The notes under the pieces were generated by a model. The model searched no databases, was not told the DNA's origin, and saw only the letters and a list, made by a program, of their open reading frames with translations. A stretch of DNA of 64,000 nt from Membranihabitans maritimus (GTDB lineage Bacteria; Bacteroidota; Bacteroidia; Chitinophagales; Saprospiraceae), in assembly GCF_021729145.1 (NCBI RefSeq), contig NZ_JAJSLW010000007.1, positions 75,067 through 139,066 on the forward strand, read 5' to 3'. How positions within the stretch are numbered: the stretch's first letter is position 1; every line of letters begins with the position of its first letter. A program made the position numbers and the translations under genes. This document shows, one piece after another, positions 55,074-64,000 of this stretch.

Positions 55074-57301
55074 ACGATAAATTTACAACTCCTATTTTCA
55101 CCATTAGAAAACCTTATTACTGCAAAATATACACCACTGTGCCAATTTTCTATATCTATGGTAAAGGAATGGGTATTAAAAGCATTCTGATCGATTATTT
55201 TACCCATTGTATTATAAATAGTAATATTTCCTCGGCCAACCATGTTATTCCATTCAAATTGGATGCTACCATTATGGCTGGGGTTAGGAAATACAGTTAT
55301 TTCTTCTCCTACATAATCAATATAATTAGAATTCGTAAGGACATCCGTATCAAAAAACTGTAGTCCACCAGCTATATTTCCAGTAACGATTTTGGTTTTT
55401 TCTCCTTCCGAATACAAAACTGAAAAGTTACTGTTTTTCCCCATAAACAAACCACCAAACAACTCAATTTCTTCAAAAGTAGAAAAGTAAAGATCTTCTA
55501 GATTTATTTTAAAGGAATGAAGGTCCCCGCTGTAGGATCCCACACTTAAAATATTATCCCCATTTTTCTGTACAATCCTGGGAATTGATCTTCCAAGTAC
55601 AGATGCAGGGCTGGAAATTCGAATATTACCCAATCGCTCAGCATTGGGATAGTATGTAGGATCAGGTTCAAACAAAGCTACTTCACGGGTGCCCAAGTTT
55701 TTAAAAAAATTAATCTCCCCCTGATCCTCTCCTACCAACAAATCCAATAAACCGTCACCATCAATATCAAATAATTCAGGTGCCGCACCTGATCCAACAA
55801 CAAATCCTTGCCAATCTCTTTCAAAAGACTCAAATTCAAATCGATGGGGTTCTCCAGATCCATTTTTCAGCATATGTATATCACCATTTGACATACCGAT
55901 GACCAAATCCATGTCTCCATCATTATCGATATCACCCGAAGTCAGCACAGGTCGTATTCCGCTTTCAATTCTTTCTCCGAGTTTCAAAAAATTAGCGTCC
56001 TTCAAAGAATACAATATTTGACCATTCTCAGTATCCATACCTTCATTCTTTAAGAATGCCAGCCGGTTAACCGATTGAGACTGATCGTTAGCTAAATTGT
56101 AAGCAACCAGGATATCGGTTCGTTGATCACCATCAATATTCATAAAAAGTGGTGCGGAAAATCTACCCAAATCAAAAAATTGTTCAAATAACCAATTACT
56201 TGTTACCCATTTAAATGCTTTTTCCTCTTCATTTGTCCCTTTGTATAAAAATAGTCCATCGTTATCATAATCAACACTGCCATTATTAGCTACTACAACA
56301 TCATTTATACTATCCAGATTAACATCTAATTTATAGGCCGCTGGAAAATCGTAAATATATGCTGGCTCTGAAAACTCTGGAAATACATTGTCCTGGTGAG
56401 TAATAAAGCCAGAATCAGCCGTATTGCCATTATACAATACGCGTAAGGTGGGATATCCTTTATCCCCGAGTAAAAGATCTGGAATACTATCCTGGTCTAT
56501 ATCTATCAGGCAATTTGAAGAACCCGCGTGTCTGGTAGTAAAAGGTAAAGGACAAAATGCAGGAGTCTGGGACAACTTAACACCATTGGTATTGCCATTT
56601 TCGACAAATTTTCCCCAGCATTTATCTGATAATTTATAATCTAGAGCCAGACCAGAGTCATCACTCATACACTCATATAAATATAAATATGAGCCACTCA
56701 ATTCAAAGGTAAGTATGTCCAAATCTCCATCATTATCCAAATCTTCAATCACAGGGATATCAGATGCTGCATGATAAATATTAGTAGTGGATCCATCTTC
56801 CGACTTAAAAATTAAAGAGTCATCCAAGAATTGGGGCCCGGTCACCCTTGAAAAGCTCCAAATACCCGCCTCTATGTCCCCTTTCCAAACGGCAATTCCG
56901 TGCTCTCCCTGCGTGAAAATATCCCCTATACCGTCATTATTGTAATCTCTAATCAATGCCCATGAATTAACCCTCGGCCACCGAACTTCTATATTATATT
57001 CATACTGATAGGACTTATCTTCCGTATTCCATTTCAAAATACCAAACAATTCAGAAAATCGGTCAAATACTATGATTTCATCTCTCTGATCGTTATCAAT
57101 ATCAAAAGGAGAAAATTGTGGCGCGTACATCCCACCGGAAGAAGCATTTTCAATGATGACTGAATTAGCCAAAATATTGATAGAAGGAGGATTCAATATT
57201 ATCTCTTGAGCTAATGAAACTTTTATGACTCCCGCAAAAAAAATTAAACTCAAAACCAATATCAACTGCCATCTATAAATTTTTCGTCCCAAATGATGCA
57301 T
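55067..57301 (-). CDS. Secreted FG-GAP/VCBS-repeat protein with T9SS type A sorting domain
   Basis: 744 residues, signal peptide about 1-31. Many FG-GAP/VCBS-type repeats with DxDxDG-like Ca2+ loops: DFDNDQRDE-like text, DYNNDGIGD, DLDNDGDLD, DIDQDSIPD, DYDNDGL, DIDNDGDMD and DIDGDGLLD. The C-terminal about 75 residues begin VFPNPSHNGSIQFEW and end FAVIRFSNGENRSCKFIVQ, the type A T9SS sorting domain that is cleaved on export. Probably a surface adhesin-like or sugar-binding protein. It confirms that T9SS is used in this organism. Confidence 0.9.
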   Translation of the reverse strand: MHHLGRKIYRWQLILVLSLIFFAGVIKVSLAQEIILNPPSINILANSVIIENASSGGMYAPQFSPFDIDNDQRDEIIVFDRFSELFGILKWNTEDKSYQYEYNIEVRWPRVNSWALIRDYNNDGIGDIFTQGEHGIAVWKGDIEAGIWSFSRVTGPQFLDDSLIFKSEDGSTTNIYHAASDIPVIEDLDNDGDLDILTFELSGSYLYLYECMSDDSGLALDYKLSDKCWGKFVENGNTNGVKLSQTPAFCPLPFTTRHAGSSNCLIDIDQDSIPDLLLGDKGYPTLRVLYNGNTADSGFITHQDNVFPEFSEPAYIYDFPAAYKLDVNLDSINDVVVANNGSVDYDNDGLFLYKGTNEEEKAFKWVTSNWLFEQFFDLGRFSAPLFMNIDGDQRTDILVAYNLANDQSQSVNRLAFLKNEGMDTENGQILYSLKDANFLKLGERIESGIRPVLTSGDIDNDGDMDLVIGMSNGDIHMLKNGSGEPHRFEFESFERDWQGFVVGSGAAPELFDIDGDGLLDLLVGEDQGEINFFKNLGTREVALFEPDPTYYPNAERLGNIRISSPASVLGRSIPRIVQKNGDNILSVGSYSGDLHSFKINLEDLYFSTFEEIELFGGLFMGKNSNFSVLYSEGEKTKIVTGNIAGGLQFFDTDVLTNSNYIDYVGEEITVFPNPSHNGSIQFEWNNMVGRGNITIYNTMGKIIDQNAFNTHSFTIDIENWHSGVYFAVIRFSNGENRSCKFIVQ

Positions 57302-57317
57302 AAAAAAGAGTTTGAAA

Positions 57318-57348
57318 TTTTGAAATTACAAAATAGATTATAAATTTG
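57318..57348 (+). promoter_or_regulatory. Candidate plus-strand promoter between T9SS cargo gene and tRNA-Ser
   Basis: TTTTG (57318-57322), 18-nt spacer, TAAATTTG (57341-57348) match the Bacteroidota consensus. It could drive a precursor to the tRNA-Ser, whose 5' end is 220 nt away, or an unlisted short RNA. It lies in the divergent leader of the minus-strand T9SS gene. Confidence 0.45.
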
Positions 57349-57567
57349 CAGTGCCAAATGAAAAAGGAGATAAAATTCTTCTAATTCGGGTAAGTATCTT
57401 TTGTCCTGGAAACGTCCGGAACACAATATGTAAAATGTCCTCGAAGCTTCACTATTTTGAAACGTATAATTCAAAATCTGATGCGTACAAAAGGGAAATG
57501 TTTTTCAAGTCAATTGATGGATAAAAATTTCTAAAAGAGAACGGTATCATTTGACTAATAACTAAAC

Positions 57568-57656
57568 GGAGGAGTGGCAGAGCCTGGTTTATTGCACCGG
57601 TCTTGAAAACCGACGTACTCGAGAGGGTACCGGGGGTTCGAATCCCTCCTCCTCCG
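57568..57656 (+). tRNA. tRNA-Ser (anticodon UGA)
   Basis: Acceptor GGAGGAG (57568-57574) pairs with CTCCTCC (57649-57655), discriminator G. Anticodon loop CTTGAAA gives UGA, reading UCA/UCG serine codons. Long variable arm of class II type, T-stem GGGGG/CCCTC with TTCGAAT loop. The CCA end is not encoded. Confidence 0.96.
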
Positions 57657-57665
57657 CTTGTGATT

Positions 57666-57698
57666 AAAAAGGCTATCTTTTTCTAAGATGGCCTTTTT
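57666..57698 (+). terminator. Rho-independent terminator of tRNA-Ser
   Basis: Stem AAAAAGGCTATCTT/AAGATGGCCTTTTT (one G-T wobble) with a 5-nt loop at 57680-57684, followed by T's, just 10 nt after the tRNA. Confidence 0.85.
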
Positions 57699-57800
57699 TT
57701 ATGTGATTAAAAGTTCTAGCCAGTTTTCCAGGGAAAATCTGTTTCACATCAGATTTATTTATCTTATATTCATACATATATCCAAATTATTGATTCGGAA

Positions 57801-59444
57801 ATGATACTAAAAACCATATTCCTTCTTCTACTTTATCTACCTATATTAGGTGCCCAGGATTCCGTTTCTCGCGAATTTAAGATTACCTCAAAATATTTCA
57901 ATATCCCTGTTTCGATGGATGAAGATCGAAGCATTCTAAAAATACTTTCTAATGGAAATATATTGCGAGAATTTGCAATTAGAATAAGTAACGGAGTTCC
58001 GGATTATTGGGTTTTTGTTGATATGACGGAATTCCAAGACCAAACCATCTCACTGGACTACCCCAAAAAAGCCTCCGGAATTGATCAAATTTACCAGGCC
58101 AATACCATTGCCGGATCCGATTCACTCTACAAAGAAAAAAACAGACCACAATTTCATTTTACCTCAAAAAGAGGGTGGAATAACGATCCAAACGGTCTGG
58201 TATATTACGACAATGAATATCACCTTTTTTATCAGCACAATCCTTACGAAATTCATTGGGAAAATATGCATTGGGGACATGCAGTAAGTAATGACCTTCT
58301 CCATTGGAAAGAATTAGGCGAAGCTTTATATCCCGATGATATGGGAACTATATTCTCAGGAACAGTGGTCGTAGACAGCCAAAATACTTCCGGATTCCAA
58401 ACCGGAAAAGAAAAACCAATGATCGCCGCTTATACCGCCCATAGCCGAGACAATGAAGTCCAATGTATAGCCTTTAGCAATGATAAAGGCAGAACCTGGT
58501 CCAAATATTATGGAAATCCCATCCTCGACACCAAAATTAAATGGAACTCTAAAAATCTTCGCGATCCAAAGCTTTTCTGGCACCGAGAAACTTCAAAATG
58601 GGTTATGGTATTATTTGAAAAAAACGGTCATTCATTTTATACATCCGATGACCTCAAATCCTGGAAATTCCAAAGTCATCTTGGAGGATTCTGGGAGTGT
58701 CCGGAGTTGTTTGAATTGTCGGTAGACGGTGATCCAAAACATACAAAATGGGTATTATACGGTGCTTCAGGAACCTATGCAATCGGCGATTTTAACGGAA
58801 AAGAGTTTTCTATTGAATCAGGCAAACATCAGTACTTTTCAGGCAAAATGTACGCAGCACAAACCTTTAATAATATTCCAAAGGCGGATGGTAGGAGAAT
58901 TCAAATAGGTTGGGGCCAGATTTCCCATCCCGGGATGCCATTTAATCAAATGATGCTCTTCCCCACCGAGTTAACATTACGATCAGGTAGAAATGGAATA
59001 CGGATGTACTCCGAACCAATCCGTGAAATATCTAAACTTCATAAAAAGAGTGCCCTCTGGTCAGAAATATCACTGGATAGACTCAACGATCATCTGGCCG
59101 CTATCACAAGTGACCTTTTGCATTTAAAAATGAAAATAGAAATAGTTGAAGGAATTCGGTTTTCCCTCAATTTCAGAGGTAATGAAATTCTCCATTACAG
59201 TATGAACCATAATACACTTAACGGAGAATTTTATGAAAGCGACCAAACGCAAGAAAGAACAATTTATCTGGAAATATTAATTGACAAAACATCTCTGGAA
59301 GTGTTTGCTGACCATGGCAAATTCAGTGTTATCCAGGAATTGGATGTTCCAACCACTAATGCAGCATTAAAATTAGACGATAGCGGTTCAAAAATAAAAA
59401 TACATCATTTTGAGATACATGAACTTCAATCGATATGGAGATAG
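57801..59444 (+). CDS. Secreted GH32-family fructan hydrolase (levanase/inulinase/invertase-like)
   Basis: 547 residues; signal peptide about 1-18. An N-terminal beta domain (about 20-110), like DUF4980 found in Bacteroidota GH32 proteins, is followed by the five-bladed propeller. Catalytic residues: nucleophile D129 in WNNDPNG, transition-state D255 in RDPKL, acid/base E299 in ECPEL. C-terminal beta-sandwich about 400-547. It should release fructose from fructans or sucrose. It lies directly after tRNA-Ser and is convergent with the LacI gene (6 nt apart). Confidence 0.93.
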   Translation: MILKTIFLLLLYLPILGAQDSVSREFKITSKYFNIPVSMDEDRSILKILSNGNILREFAIRISNGVPDYWVFVDMTEFQDQTISLDYPKKASGIDQIYQANTIAGSDSLYKEKNRPQFHFTSKRGWNNDPNGLVYYDNEYHLFYQHNPYEIHWENMHWGHAVSNDLLHWKELGEALYPDDMGTIFSGTVVVDSQNTSGFQTGKEKPMIAAYTAHSRDNEVQCIAFSNDKGRTWSKYYGNPILDTKIKWNSKNLRDPKLFWHRETSKWVMVLFEKNGHSFYTSDDLKSWKFQSHLGGFWECPELFELSVDGDPKHTKWVLYGASGTYAIGDFNGKEFSIESGKHQYFSGKMYAAQTFNNIPKADGRRIQIGWGQISHPGMPFNQMMLFPTELTLRSGRNGIRMYSEPIREISKLHKKSALWSEISLDRLNDHLAAITSDLLHLKMKIEIVEGIRFSLNFRGNEILHYSMNHNTLNGEFYESDQTQERTIYLEILIDKTSLEVFADHGKFSVIQELDVPTTNAALKLDDSGSKIKIHHFEIHELQSIWR

Positions 59445-59450
59445 CTTCTA

Positions 59451-60509
59451 TTAAGTAGACATCCTACGGATAAGTTCCACACCAATTACATTCGTTGTTT
59501 TTATATTTTTTACTTGAGCCGGTGCAATGTCTTTATTCCCATTAATTAAGTCGAGAAAAGCCTTGACGACAGAGTCTGCTATTTCAGGAATCTTTTGATC
59601 TATAGTAGTAATAGAAGGCGTGACAAACGATGTTCTTGGATCATTTGAATAACCAATTATTTTTAATTCAGAAGGAACCTTAATCCCTCTTTCTTTAGCA
59701 TATTGAAGTATGGCGATAGCAGATATGTCATTGGTTGCAAAAATTCCATCAGGTCGTATTTTCTTTTCATCAAAAATCTTCCTGCATGTATCCCATGCGT
59801 TTTCATAGGTCAGTTCATGACAAAAGACCATATCTTCTTCTAATACAAAACCCCCTCCTTCGAGTGCAGCTTTGAATCCCTTGTATCTATCGTGATACAA
59901 ATTGCAGGTAACCGGACCGTTAATAAATGCAAAACTTTTACAGCCGGTTTCAATTAAATGATTTCCCGCCAGGAAGCCTCCTCTAAAATCATCCCCTTTG
60001 ATAACATGGGCATGCATTTTTTCCTTTGGGACACGATCGTAAAACACCACCGGTATTCCCCTGTCTATAAAGGCCTGAAAATGATTGTAATTACTAGTAA
60101 ATAATGTCAATGATGCAAATAGTGCATCGACGCGGTAAGAATATAATGTATTCACCAACTCCTGCTCCAATTCAAACGATTCGTTGGATTGACAAATAAT
60201 CACATTATACCCATACTCATGCATTTGATTTTGGATATCTGTCAATAATTCCGTTTGAAAAAATGAAGATAAACTGGGAATAATAAACCCTACTGTATAG
60301 GATTTCTTACTTCGCAATCCGGATGCGATCCGATTGCGTTGATATCCCATCTTACGGGCCATATTTCGTACTCTCTCCTTTGTAGCGTCACTTATATCAT
60401 TGTGATTATTTAAGGCCCTTGAGACGGTAGCTGCTGAAATATTTAATTCTCTTGCGATATCTACAATTGTATAATCCTGACCATTCTTCTTAAACTTCAT
60501 TTTTTGCAT
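59451..60509 (-). CDS. LacI-family transcriptional regulator
   Basis: 352 residues (or 349 from the ATG at 60500). N-terminal HTH with YTIVDIARELNISAATVSRALNNHNDIS (helix 2 and recognition helix about 13-33), hinge GYQRNRIASGLRSKKS, then a periplasmic-binding-type effector domain (VGFIIPSLSSFFQTELL, VDALFASLT, IFATNDISAIAILQYAKERGIKV). Likely controls the flanking uronate/fructan genes, since LacI-family regulators usually act locally. Same strand as uxaC, 308 nt downstream of it. Confidence 0.93.
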   Translation of the reverse strand: MQKMKFKKNGQDYTIVDIARELNISAATVSRALNNHNDISDATKERVRNMARKMGYQRNRIASGLRSKKSYTVGFIIPSLSSFFQTELLTDIQNQMHEYGYNVIICQSNESFELEQELVNTLYSYRVDALFASLTLFTSNYNHFQAFIDRGIPVVFYDRVPKEKMHAHVIKGDDFRGGFLAGNHLIETGCKSFAFINGPVTCNLYHDRYKGFKAALEGGGFVLEEDMVFCHELTYENAWDTCRKIFDEKKIRPDGIFATNDISAIAILQYAKERGIKVPSELKIIGYSNDPRTSFVTPSITTIDQKIPEIADSVVKAFLDLINGNKDIAPAQVKNIKTTNVIGVELIRRMST

Positions 60510-60817
60510 TCTAATTCCTTATCCAAAAACATTGAGATTATTTACCCCAGCCTAATATAAACCATTCAATCAAGTTCCCATACCAATCATGTTTATCAAC
60601 ATATAAGACTAATGTCCAGAAAAAACTTTCCGGCAATTTCCCCATACCATTAGCAACATATATTTGACACCCTTCTGAGAATAAGACATCCTGCTTAAAC
60701 CAAATAATTTACTAATTTATAAAAAAGTAGTAGATAAAATTAAATGCGTAACAAATTTAGCAAGGTCACATAGCGATATACGTATTTCAAAAAACTAATT
60801 CAAAATTCATCAGTAAA
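60510..60817. other. Gap between uxaC and the LacI gene
   Basis: 308 bp on the minus strand between uxaC and the regulator. I see no palindromic LacI-type operator or exact -7 element and no ORF. The 60715-60750 part is an A/T run. Confidence 0.4.
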
Positions 60818-62221
60818 CTAAAAGTTCAAATATTCTTTCACATTATTGTAGCAAATATCTTCAACCATATTACCAATAAACTCGATTTCGGACTTCGGTA
60901 AAAGGCCTTTTTCAATATCATTTCCTAATAAATTGCACAATATCCGCCTAAAATATTCATGTCGGGGAAAGGATAAAAAGCTTCTACTATCCGTCAGCAT
61001 TCCAACAAACAATGACAACAACCCCATATCAGACAACACATTCATTTGGTCCTCCATTCCGTTCTTCTGATCTAGAAACCACCAGCCAGAACCCCATTGC
61101 ATTTTACCGCGAACAGAACCATCATTAAAGTTACCGGCCATGGTTGCGAAAGTAGCATTATCCCTTGGATTGACATTATAGACTATTGTTTTGGTCAATA
61201 CCCCATCACTATCAAGTTTGTTAAATAATCGGGACATATTTTCTGCATGGTTCTGATCTCCCATTGAATCAAATCCGGTATCAGGACCTAACTTTTCCAA
61301 CATTCTTCCAGAGTTATTTCGCAATGCCCCGACATGGAACTGCTGGACCCAACCCACCTTATAATACATTCTGCATAATTTCTCAAGAACAAAAGATTTG
61401 AATTGAGAAATTTCCAGTTCTGATAACAATTGTCCGTCTCTTCTTTTCTGAAAAATGTTTTCCGCTGTACTTTCACCGCATTCTAGAGAATAAACAGTAT
61501 CCAATCCATAATCAGATGCTTTGCCACCAAGATTGTTAAAAAACACAACCCGTTTATCCAGAACCTCAATCAAATCAACCACTTTTTCAATATTGGTATC
61601 TTCCGTAGCACCTAGTTTATCGAGGTAGTCCAGAAAATCTTCCTTTTCTATATTCATAGATTTATCAGGTCGAAAAGTAGGAAACATTTTAAAATTTCCT
61701 CTCGGGGATTGGGCATACACAGTGTGTTGGTGCAAAGAATCTGCGGGATCATCTGTGCTACAAACCACTTCAACGTCCATCATTTCAAGCAACTTAACTG
61801 CAGAAAATTCAGTACTATTTATTTTCTGCGATGATTCATCAAAGATGGCTTTTCCGGTATTCCCATTCAATAAATCACCGATGCCGAAATACCTCTTGAG
61901 CTCCAAATGCGTCCAATGGTATAAAGGGTTTCTCATCGTATGTGGAACGGCTTGCGCCCAGGCAAGAAACTTATCTTCATCTGAGGCATTTCCGGTAATT
62001 AATGACTCATCAACACCCAATGCTCGCATTGCCCGCCATTTATAGTGATCTCCTTCCAACCATGCTTCCGTGATATTTTTAAAAACTCTTTCACTTAGAA
62101 TATCATCAGGAGGCAAATGGTTATGATAGTCAATTATTGGCATTTTTTCCGCATGGTCAAAATATAACCGCCTTGCATAATCATTTCCTAAAATAAAATC
62201 ATCACTTATAAAGTCTGACAT
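60818..62221 (-). CDS. uxaC: Glucuronate isomerase
   Basis: 467 residues, family length about 470. UxaC converts D-glucuronate to D-fructuronate or D-galacturonate to D-tagaturonate, the first step in uronate catabolism. Seen: MPIIDYHNHLPPDDI, EAWLEGDHYKWRAMRALG, VCSTDDPADSL, FHVGALRNNSGRMLEKLG, GMLTDSRSFLSFPRHEYFRRILC. It lies with a TRAP transporter and LacI regulator, a common uronate uptake arrangement. Confidence 0.96.
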   Translation of the reverse strand: MSDFISDDFILGNDYARRLYFDHAEKMPIIDYHNHLPPDDILSERVFKNITEAWLEGDHYKWRAMRALGVDESLITGNASDEDKFLAWAQAVPHTMRNPLYHWTHLELKRYFGIGDLLNGNTGKAIFDESSQKINSTEFSAVKLLEMMDVEVVCSTDDPADSLHQHTVYAQSPRGNFKMFPTFRPDKSMNIEKEDFLDYLDKLGATEDTNIEKVVDLIEVLDKRVVFFNNLGGKASDYGLDTVYSLECGESTAENIFQKRRDGQLLSELEISQFKSFVLEKLCRMYYKVGWVQQFHVGALRNNSGRMLEKLGPDTGFDSMGDQNHAENMSRLFNKLDSDGVLTKTIVYNVNPRDNATFATMAGNFNDGSVRGKMQWGSGWWFLDQKNGMEDQMNVLSDMGLLSLFVGMLTDSRSFLSFPRHEYFRRILCNLLGNDIEKGLLPKSEIEFIGNMVEDICYNNVKEYLNF

Positions 62222-62302
62222 AAATAAATTTATAAATCAAAAAAACAATATCTAAATGTAGCGCCGGCAATGCTCAAAGTCACACCAGGGTTTTGAAAAA
62301 AA

Positions 62303-63676
62303 TTAAAACTCACGTACTTTAATACTTCTATATGCCACCCGATTACCATGGTCCTGCAAAAGGATATGCCCTTCATCTAATTCCCCAAAATTCGGCCATT
62401 TTTCATACTTGCTATAATCAACTAGAGCTCTGAATGTGGGTGTTTTTCTCTCATATTCAACCACTTTAAATCCGTTTAACCAGTGTTCTACATGATTTCC
62501 TTTTACTACAATTCTTCCCTGGTTCCAATTATCCACGCCCCTAAAAGGTTTTCCCCTACTGGGTACGGAAAGATTGGAGGCCGGAATTAAATCATATAAT
62601 GATCCTACAGTCCTGTTACCATTAACTCCCTTTTTGGCGTCCGGGTGTTCTTTATCGTCCAATACCTGGAATTCTAATCCAATAGCTGAACCAGAACCCT
62701 TATTTAACTCGGCATCAACAAAATATTTCACGCCGGAATTGGCGCCTTCCGTAATTTTGAACTCAAATTTTAGTTCAAAATTACCAAACAAATCTTCCGT
62801 TACAATATCACCGCCGTTGGTTGATTCACCTCCATTTCCTTCTAAAACAACCAACTCACCGTCTTCTATTTCCCATCCTCTTGCCGGGAAAGATTCCAAT
62901 TTAGCTCCTCTCCAACCGTCTGTTGATTTACCGTCCCAAAGCATTCTCCAACCTGTTCTTTTCTCGTGTTCACTCAAATGGTTAGCTATATAATTTAATT
63001 CTGGTGCATAGGTGGCTACAGGCCATCGGTTCTCTTCCAGGTTCTCTGTAGCAATTCGGATATTTTTCCACCTGATTTCATTTCCTGCCTGTTCTTCTCT
63101 ACCTATTCCGTGAACCTGTAGTCCGATAAACCCTTCTGAAGTCATATCATCCAACAAATTAGTAGTTTGTACTCCATTCACCCAAATACGTATACTTGGA
63201 CCGATAGCTTCAATTCGGTATTTATTCCATCCCCCTACATTAAAAGCTTTCCTTCCCTCTTCATTTCTGGCCAAAGGATAGAGCCATCCTCTCCTTCCTT
63301 CATCGTATACCCCACCGCTATAAGCTCTGGAACTGGGATCAATTTCACATTGGTATCCATGGACCCTGCCATCTCTATATTCATCGAAGCTATTCGATCG
63401 AAACTGGACACCACTATTGAGTGACGGATCTACTTTTACTTCAAATTCCAAAATAAAATCCGAGTATAATTTATCAGTTGTCATAAATGAATTAGGAGTA
63501 TTCAACTTTGATATTCCTACAATTTCATCACCATCAATTTTGTACTCTGCTTCTCCATTCAATTGTGTCCAACCGTCAAAATTCTGTCCGTTAAATAACT
63601 CTTTCCAATTCAGGTCCTGGGCAAAAATTGATTGCACGCCCAGAAGTGCAAAAATAGCTAGTGTAATATTCTTCAT
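62303..63676 (-). CDS. Secreted protein with two DUF1080 domains
   Basis: 457 residues; signal peptide about 1-19. Two DUF1080 domains: about 22-210 ([62 protein letters not shown]) and about 235-457 ([52 protein letters not shown]). DUF1080 proteins act on or bind 3-keto-glycosides. It sits between uxaC (81 nt) and the TRAP large permease (12 nt), so is part of this sugar operon. Confidence 0.9.
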   Translation of the reverse strand: MKNITLAIFALLGVQSIFAQDLNWKELFNGQNFDGWTQLNGEAEYKIDGDEIVGISKLNTPNSFMTTDKLYSDFILEFEVKVDPSLNSGVQFRSNSFDEYRDGRVHGYQCEIDPSSRAYSGGVYDEGRRGWLYPLARNEEGRKAFNVGGWNKYRIEAIGPSIRIWVNGVQTTNLLDDMTSEGFIGLQVHGIGREEQAGNEIRWKNIRIATENLEENRWPVATYAPELNYIANHLSEHEKRTGWRMLWDGKSTDGWRGAKLESFPARGWEIEDGELVVLEGNGGESTNGGDIVTEDLFGNFELKFEFKITEGANSGVKYFVDAELNKGSGSAIGLEFQVLDDKEHPDAKKGVNGNRTVGSLYDLIPASNLSVPSRGKPFRGVDNWNQGRIVVKGNHVEHWLNGFKVVEYERKTPTFRALVDYSKYEKWPNFGELDEGHILLQDHGNRVAYRSIKVREF

Positions 63677-63688
63677 AGTATAATAATT

Positions 63689-64000
63689 TTAAAATCCGAA
63701 TAATCTTGGCAACCAAAGTGCCAAGTCAGGAATGTATGTAACAATAAATAGTATTATAATCATAGTAAATAGAAAGGGTAACAATGGTCGAATAACTTCC
63801 GTTACTTTTACTTTTGCCACTCCACTACCGACAAATAATAAAGTACCTACCGGCGGAGTACATATTCCAATGCACAAATTCATTACCATTATGATTCCAA
63901 AATGCACAGGGTGCATTCCCATTTCAGTGACTAGTGGTAAAAAGATTGGAGTAAAAATAAGTACAGCCGGTGTAATATCCATAAATGTTCCAACAATAAG
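63689..64000 (-). CDS. TRAP transporter large permease (DctM-like), 3' part
   Basis: The gene enters from the right edge; the visible 103 codons begin LIVGTFMDITPAVLIFTPIFLPLV and end LALWLPRLFGF. The text ICTPPVGTLLFVGSGVAKVKV and RPLLPFLFTMIIILFIVTYIP are characteristic of the C-terminal end of DctM-type permeases that use ion gradients to import organic acids. With uxaC next door, uronates are likely substrates. The apparent internal ATG at 63982 is not the start. Confidence 0.93.
   Translation of the reverse strand, partial: LIVGTFMDITPAVLIFTPIFLPLVTEMGMHPVHFGIIMVMNLCIGICTPPVGTLLFVGSGVAKVKVTEVIRPLLPFLFTMIIILFIVTYIPDLALWLPRLFGF

Noticed and set aside
57262-57474. 70-codon minus-strand ORF before the T9SS cargo gene
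   Set aside because: Overlaps the cargo gene start in another frame and has no family features.
57568-57656. tRNA-Ser as an attachment site
   Set aside because: No second copy of the 3' end and no integrase gene in the window.
62574-62993. 139-codon plus-strand ORF
   Set aside because: Antisense to the double-DUF1080 gene with low-complexity Ser/Pro composition.
1-64000. CRISPR array, prophage, transposase or toxin-antitoxin system
   Set aside because: No regularly spaced repeats, no Cas, integrase, capsid or transposase-like protein seen on either strand.

Overview
The window looks like chromosomal DNA of an AT-rich (roughly 35-40% G+C by eye) member of the Bacteroidota, probably a Saprospiria/Cytophagia-type environmental heterotroph. 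Evidence: a PorP/SprF plus OmpA-family pair and a protein with a C-terminal type IX secretion (T9SS) sorting domain, Na+-translocating NQR, GH92/GH32/DUF1080/ThuA sugar genes, promoter elements of the Bacteroidota type (TTG or TTTG, 18-20 nt spacer, TAnnTTTG), almost no Shine-Dalgarno sequences, and several GTG/TTG starts. The genus cannot be fixed from the sequence alone. No phage, plasmid, insertion sequence or CRISPR array was found.

Layout. 1-647: 5' part of nqrA, with an unusual membrane-anchored N-terminus. 841-4215: PorP/SprF plus a PorE-like OmpA protein carrying a DUF1573 tail. 4578-9655: membrane-anchored EEP-family enzyme, murQ, a first SulP transporter and two small genes. 10315-15442: secreted DinB protein, cfa, Gfo/Idh/MocA oxidoreductase, zinc-ribbon methyltransferase, and a second SulP gene with its own promoter and a roughly 200-nt leader containing competing helices and two tiny overlapping ORFs. 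15898-22722: plus-strand run meaB, M23 peptidase, GH92 mannosidase and a lyase-like secreted protein. 22769-28701: minus-strand run DoxX-like, nusB, guaA, PBP-like lipoprotein, TrmH-family methylase. 28948-34753: YigZ family, rimO / 4-TM protein / msrB, an outer membrane protein, DUF1080, a DEAD-box-type helicase with DEFD. 35332-39889: ThuA protein, PVC-type cytochrome dehydrogenase and Tat-exported amidohydrolase, flanked by the two of the longest non-coding gaps (578 and 790 bp). 40680-47010: complete isoleucine/valine operon ilvD-ilvB-ilvN-ilvC-ilvA. 47291-51867: small secreted protein and a tight minus-strand cassette of CPBP protease, M1 aminopeptidase and a double ABC ATPase. 52154-57301: DUF6580 transporter-like protein, gatC plus cobalamin adenosyltransferase, deoxynucleoside kinase, YggS, T9SS cargo. 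57568-64000: tRNA-Ser(UGA), GH32 enzyme, LacI regulator, uxaC, a double-DUF1080 protein and the 3' end of a TRAP transporter gene.

How it fits together. Most of the window is housekeeping metabolism (branched-chain amino acids, GMP synthesis, ribosome/tRNA modification) interleaved with a scavenging lifestyle: secreted glycosidases and lyase, 3-keto-sugar type enzymes (DUF1080, ThuA, Gfo/Idh/MocA), uronate uptake and isomerisation, and T9SS export. MeaB and the cobalamin adenosyltransferase point to an adenosylcobalamin-dependent methylmalonyl-CoA mutase elsewhere in the genome. I did not find an obvious defence or mobile system. The most novel-looking items are the SulP leader, the PorE-like/DUF1573 fusion, the anchored NqrA and the protease/ABC cassette.
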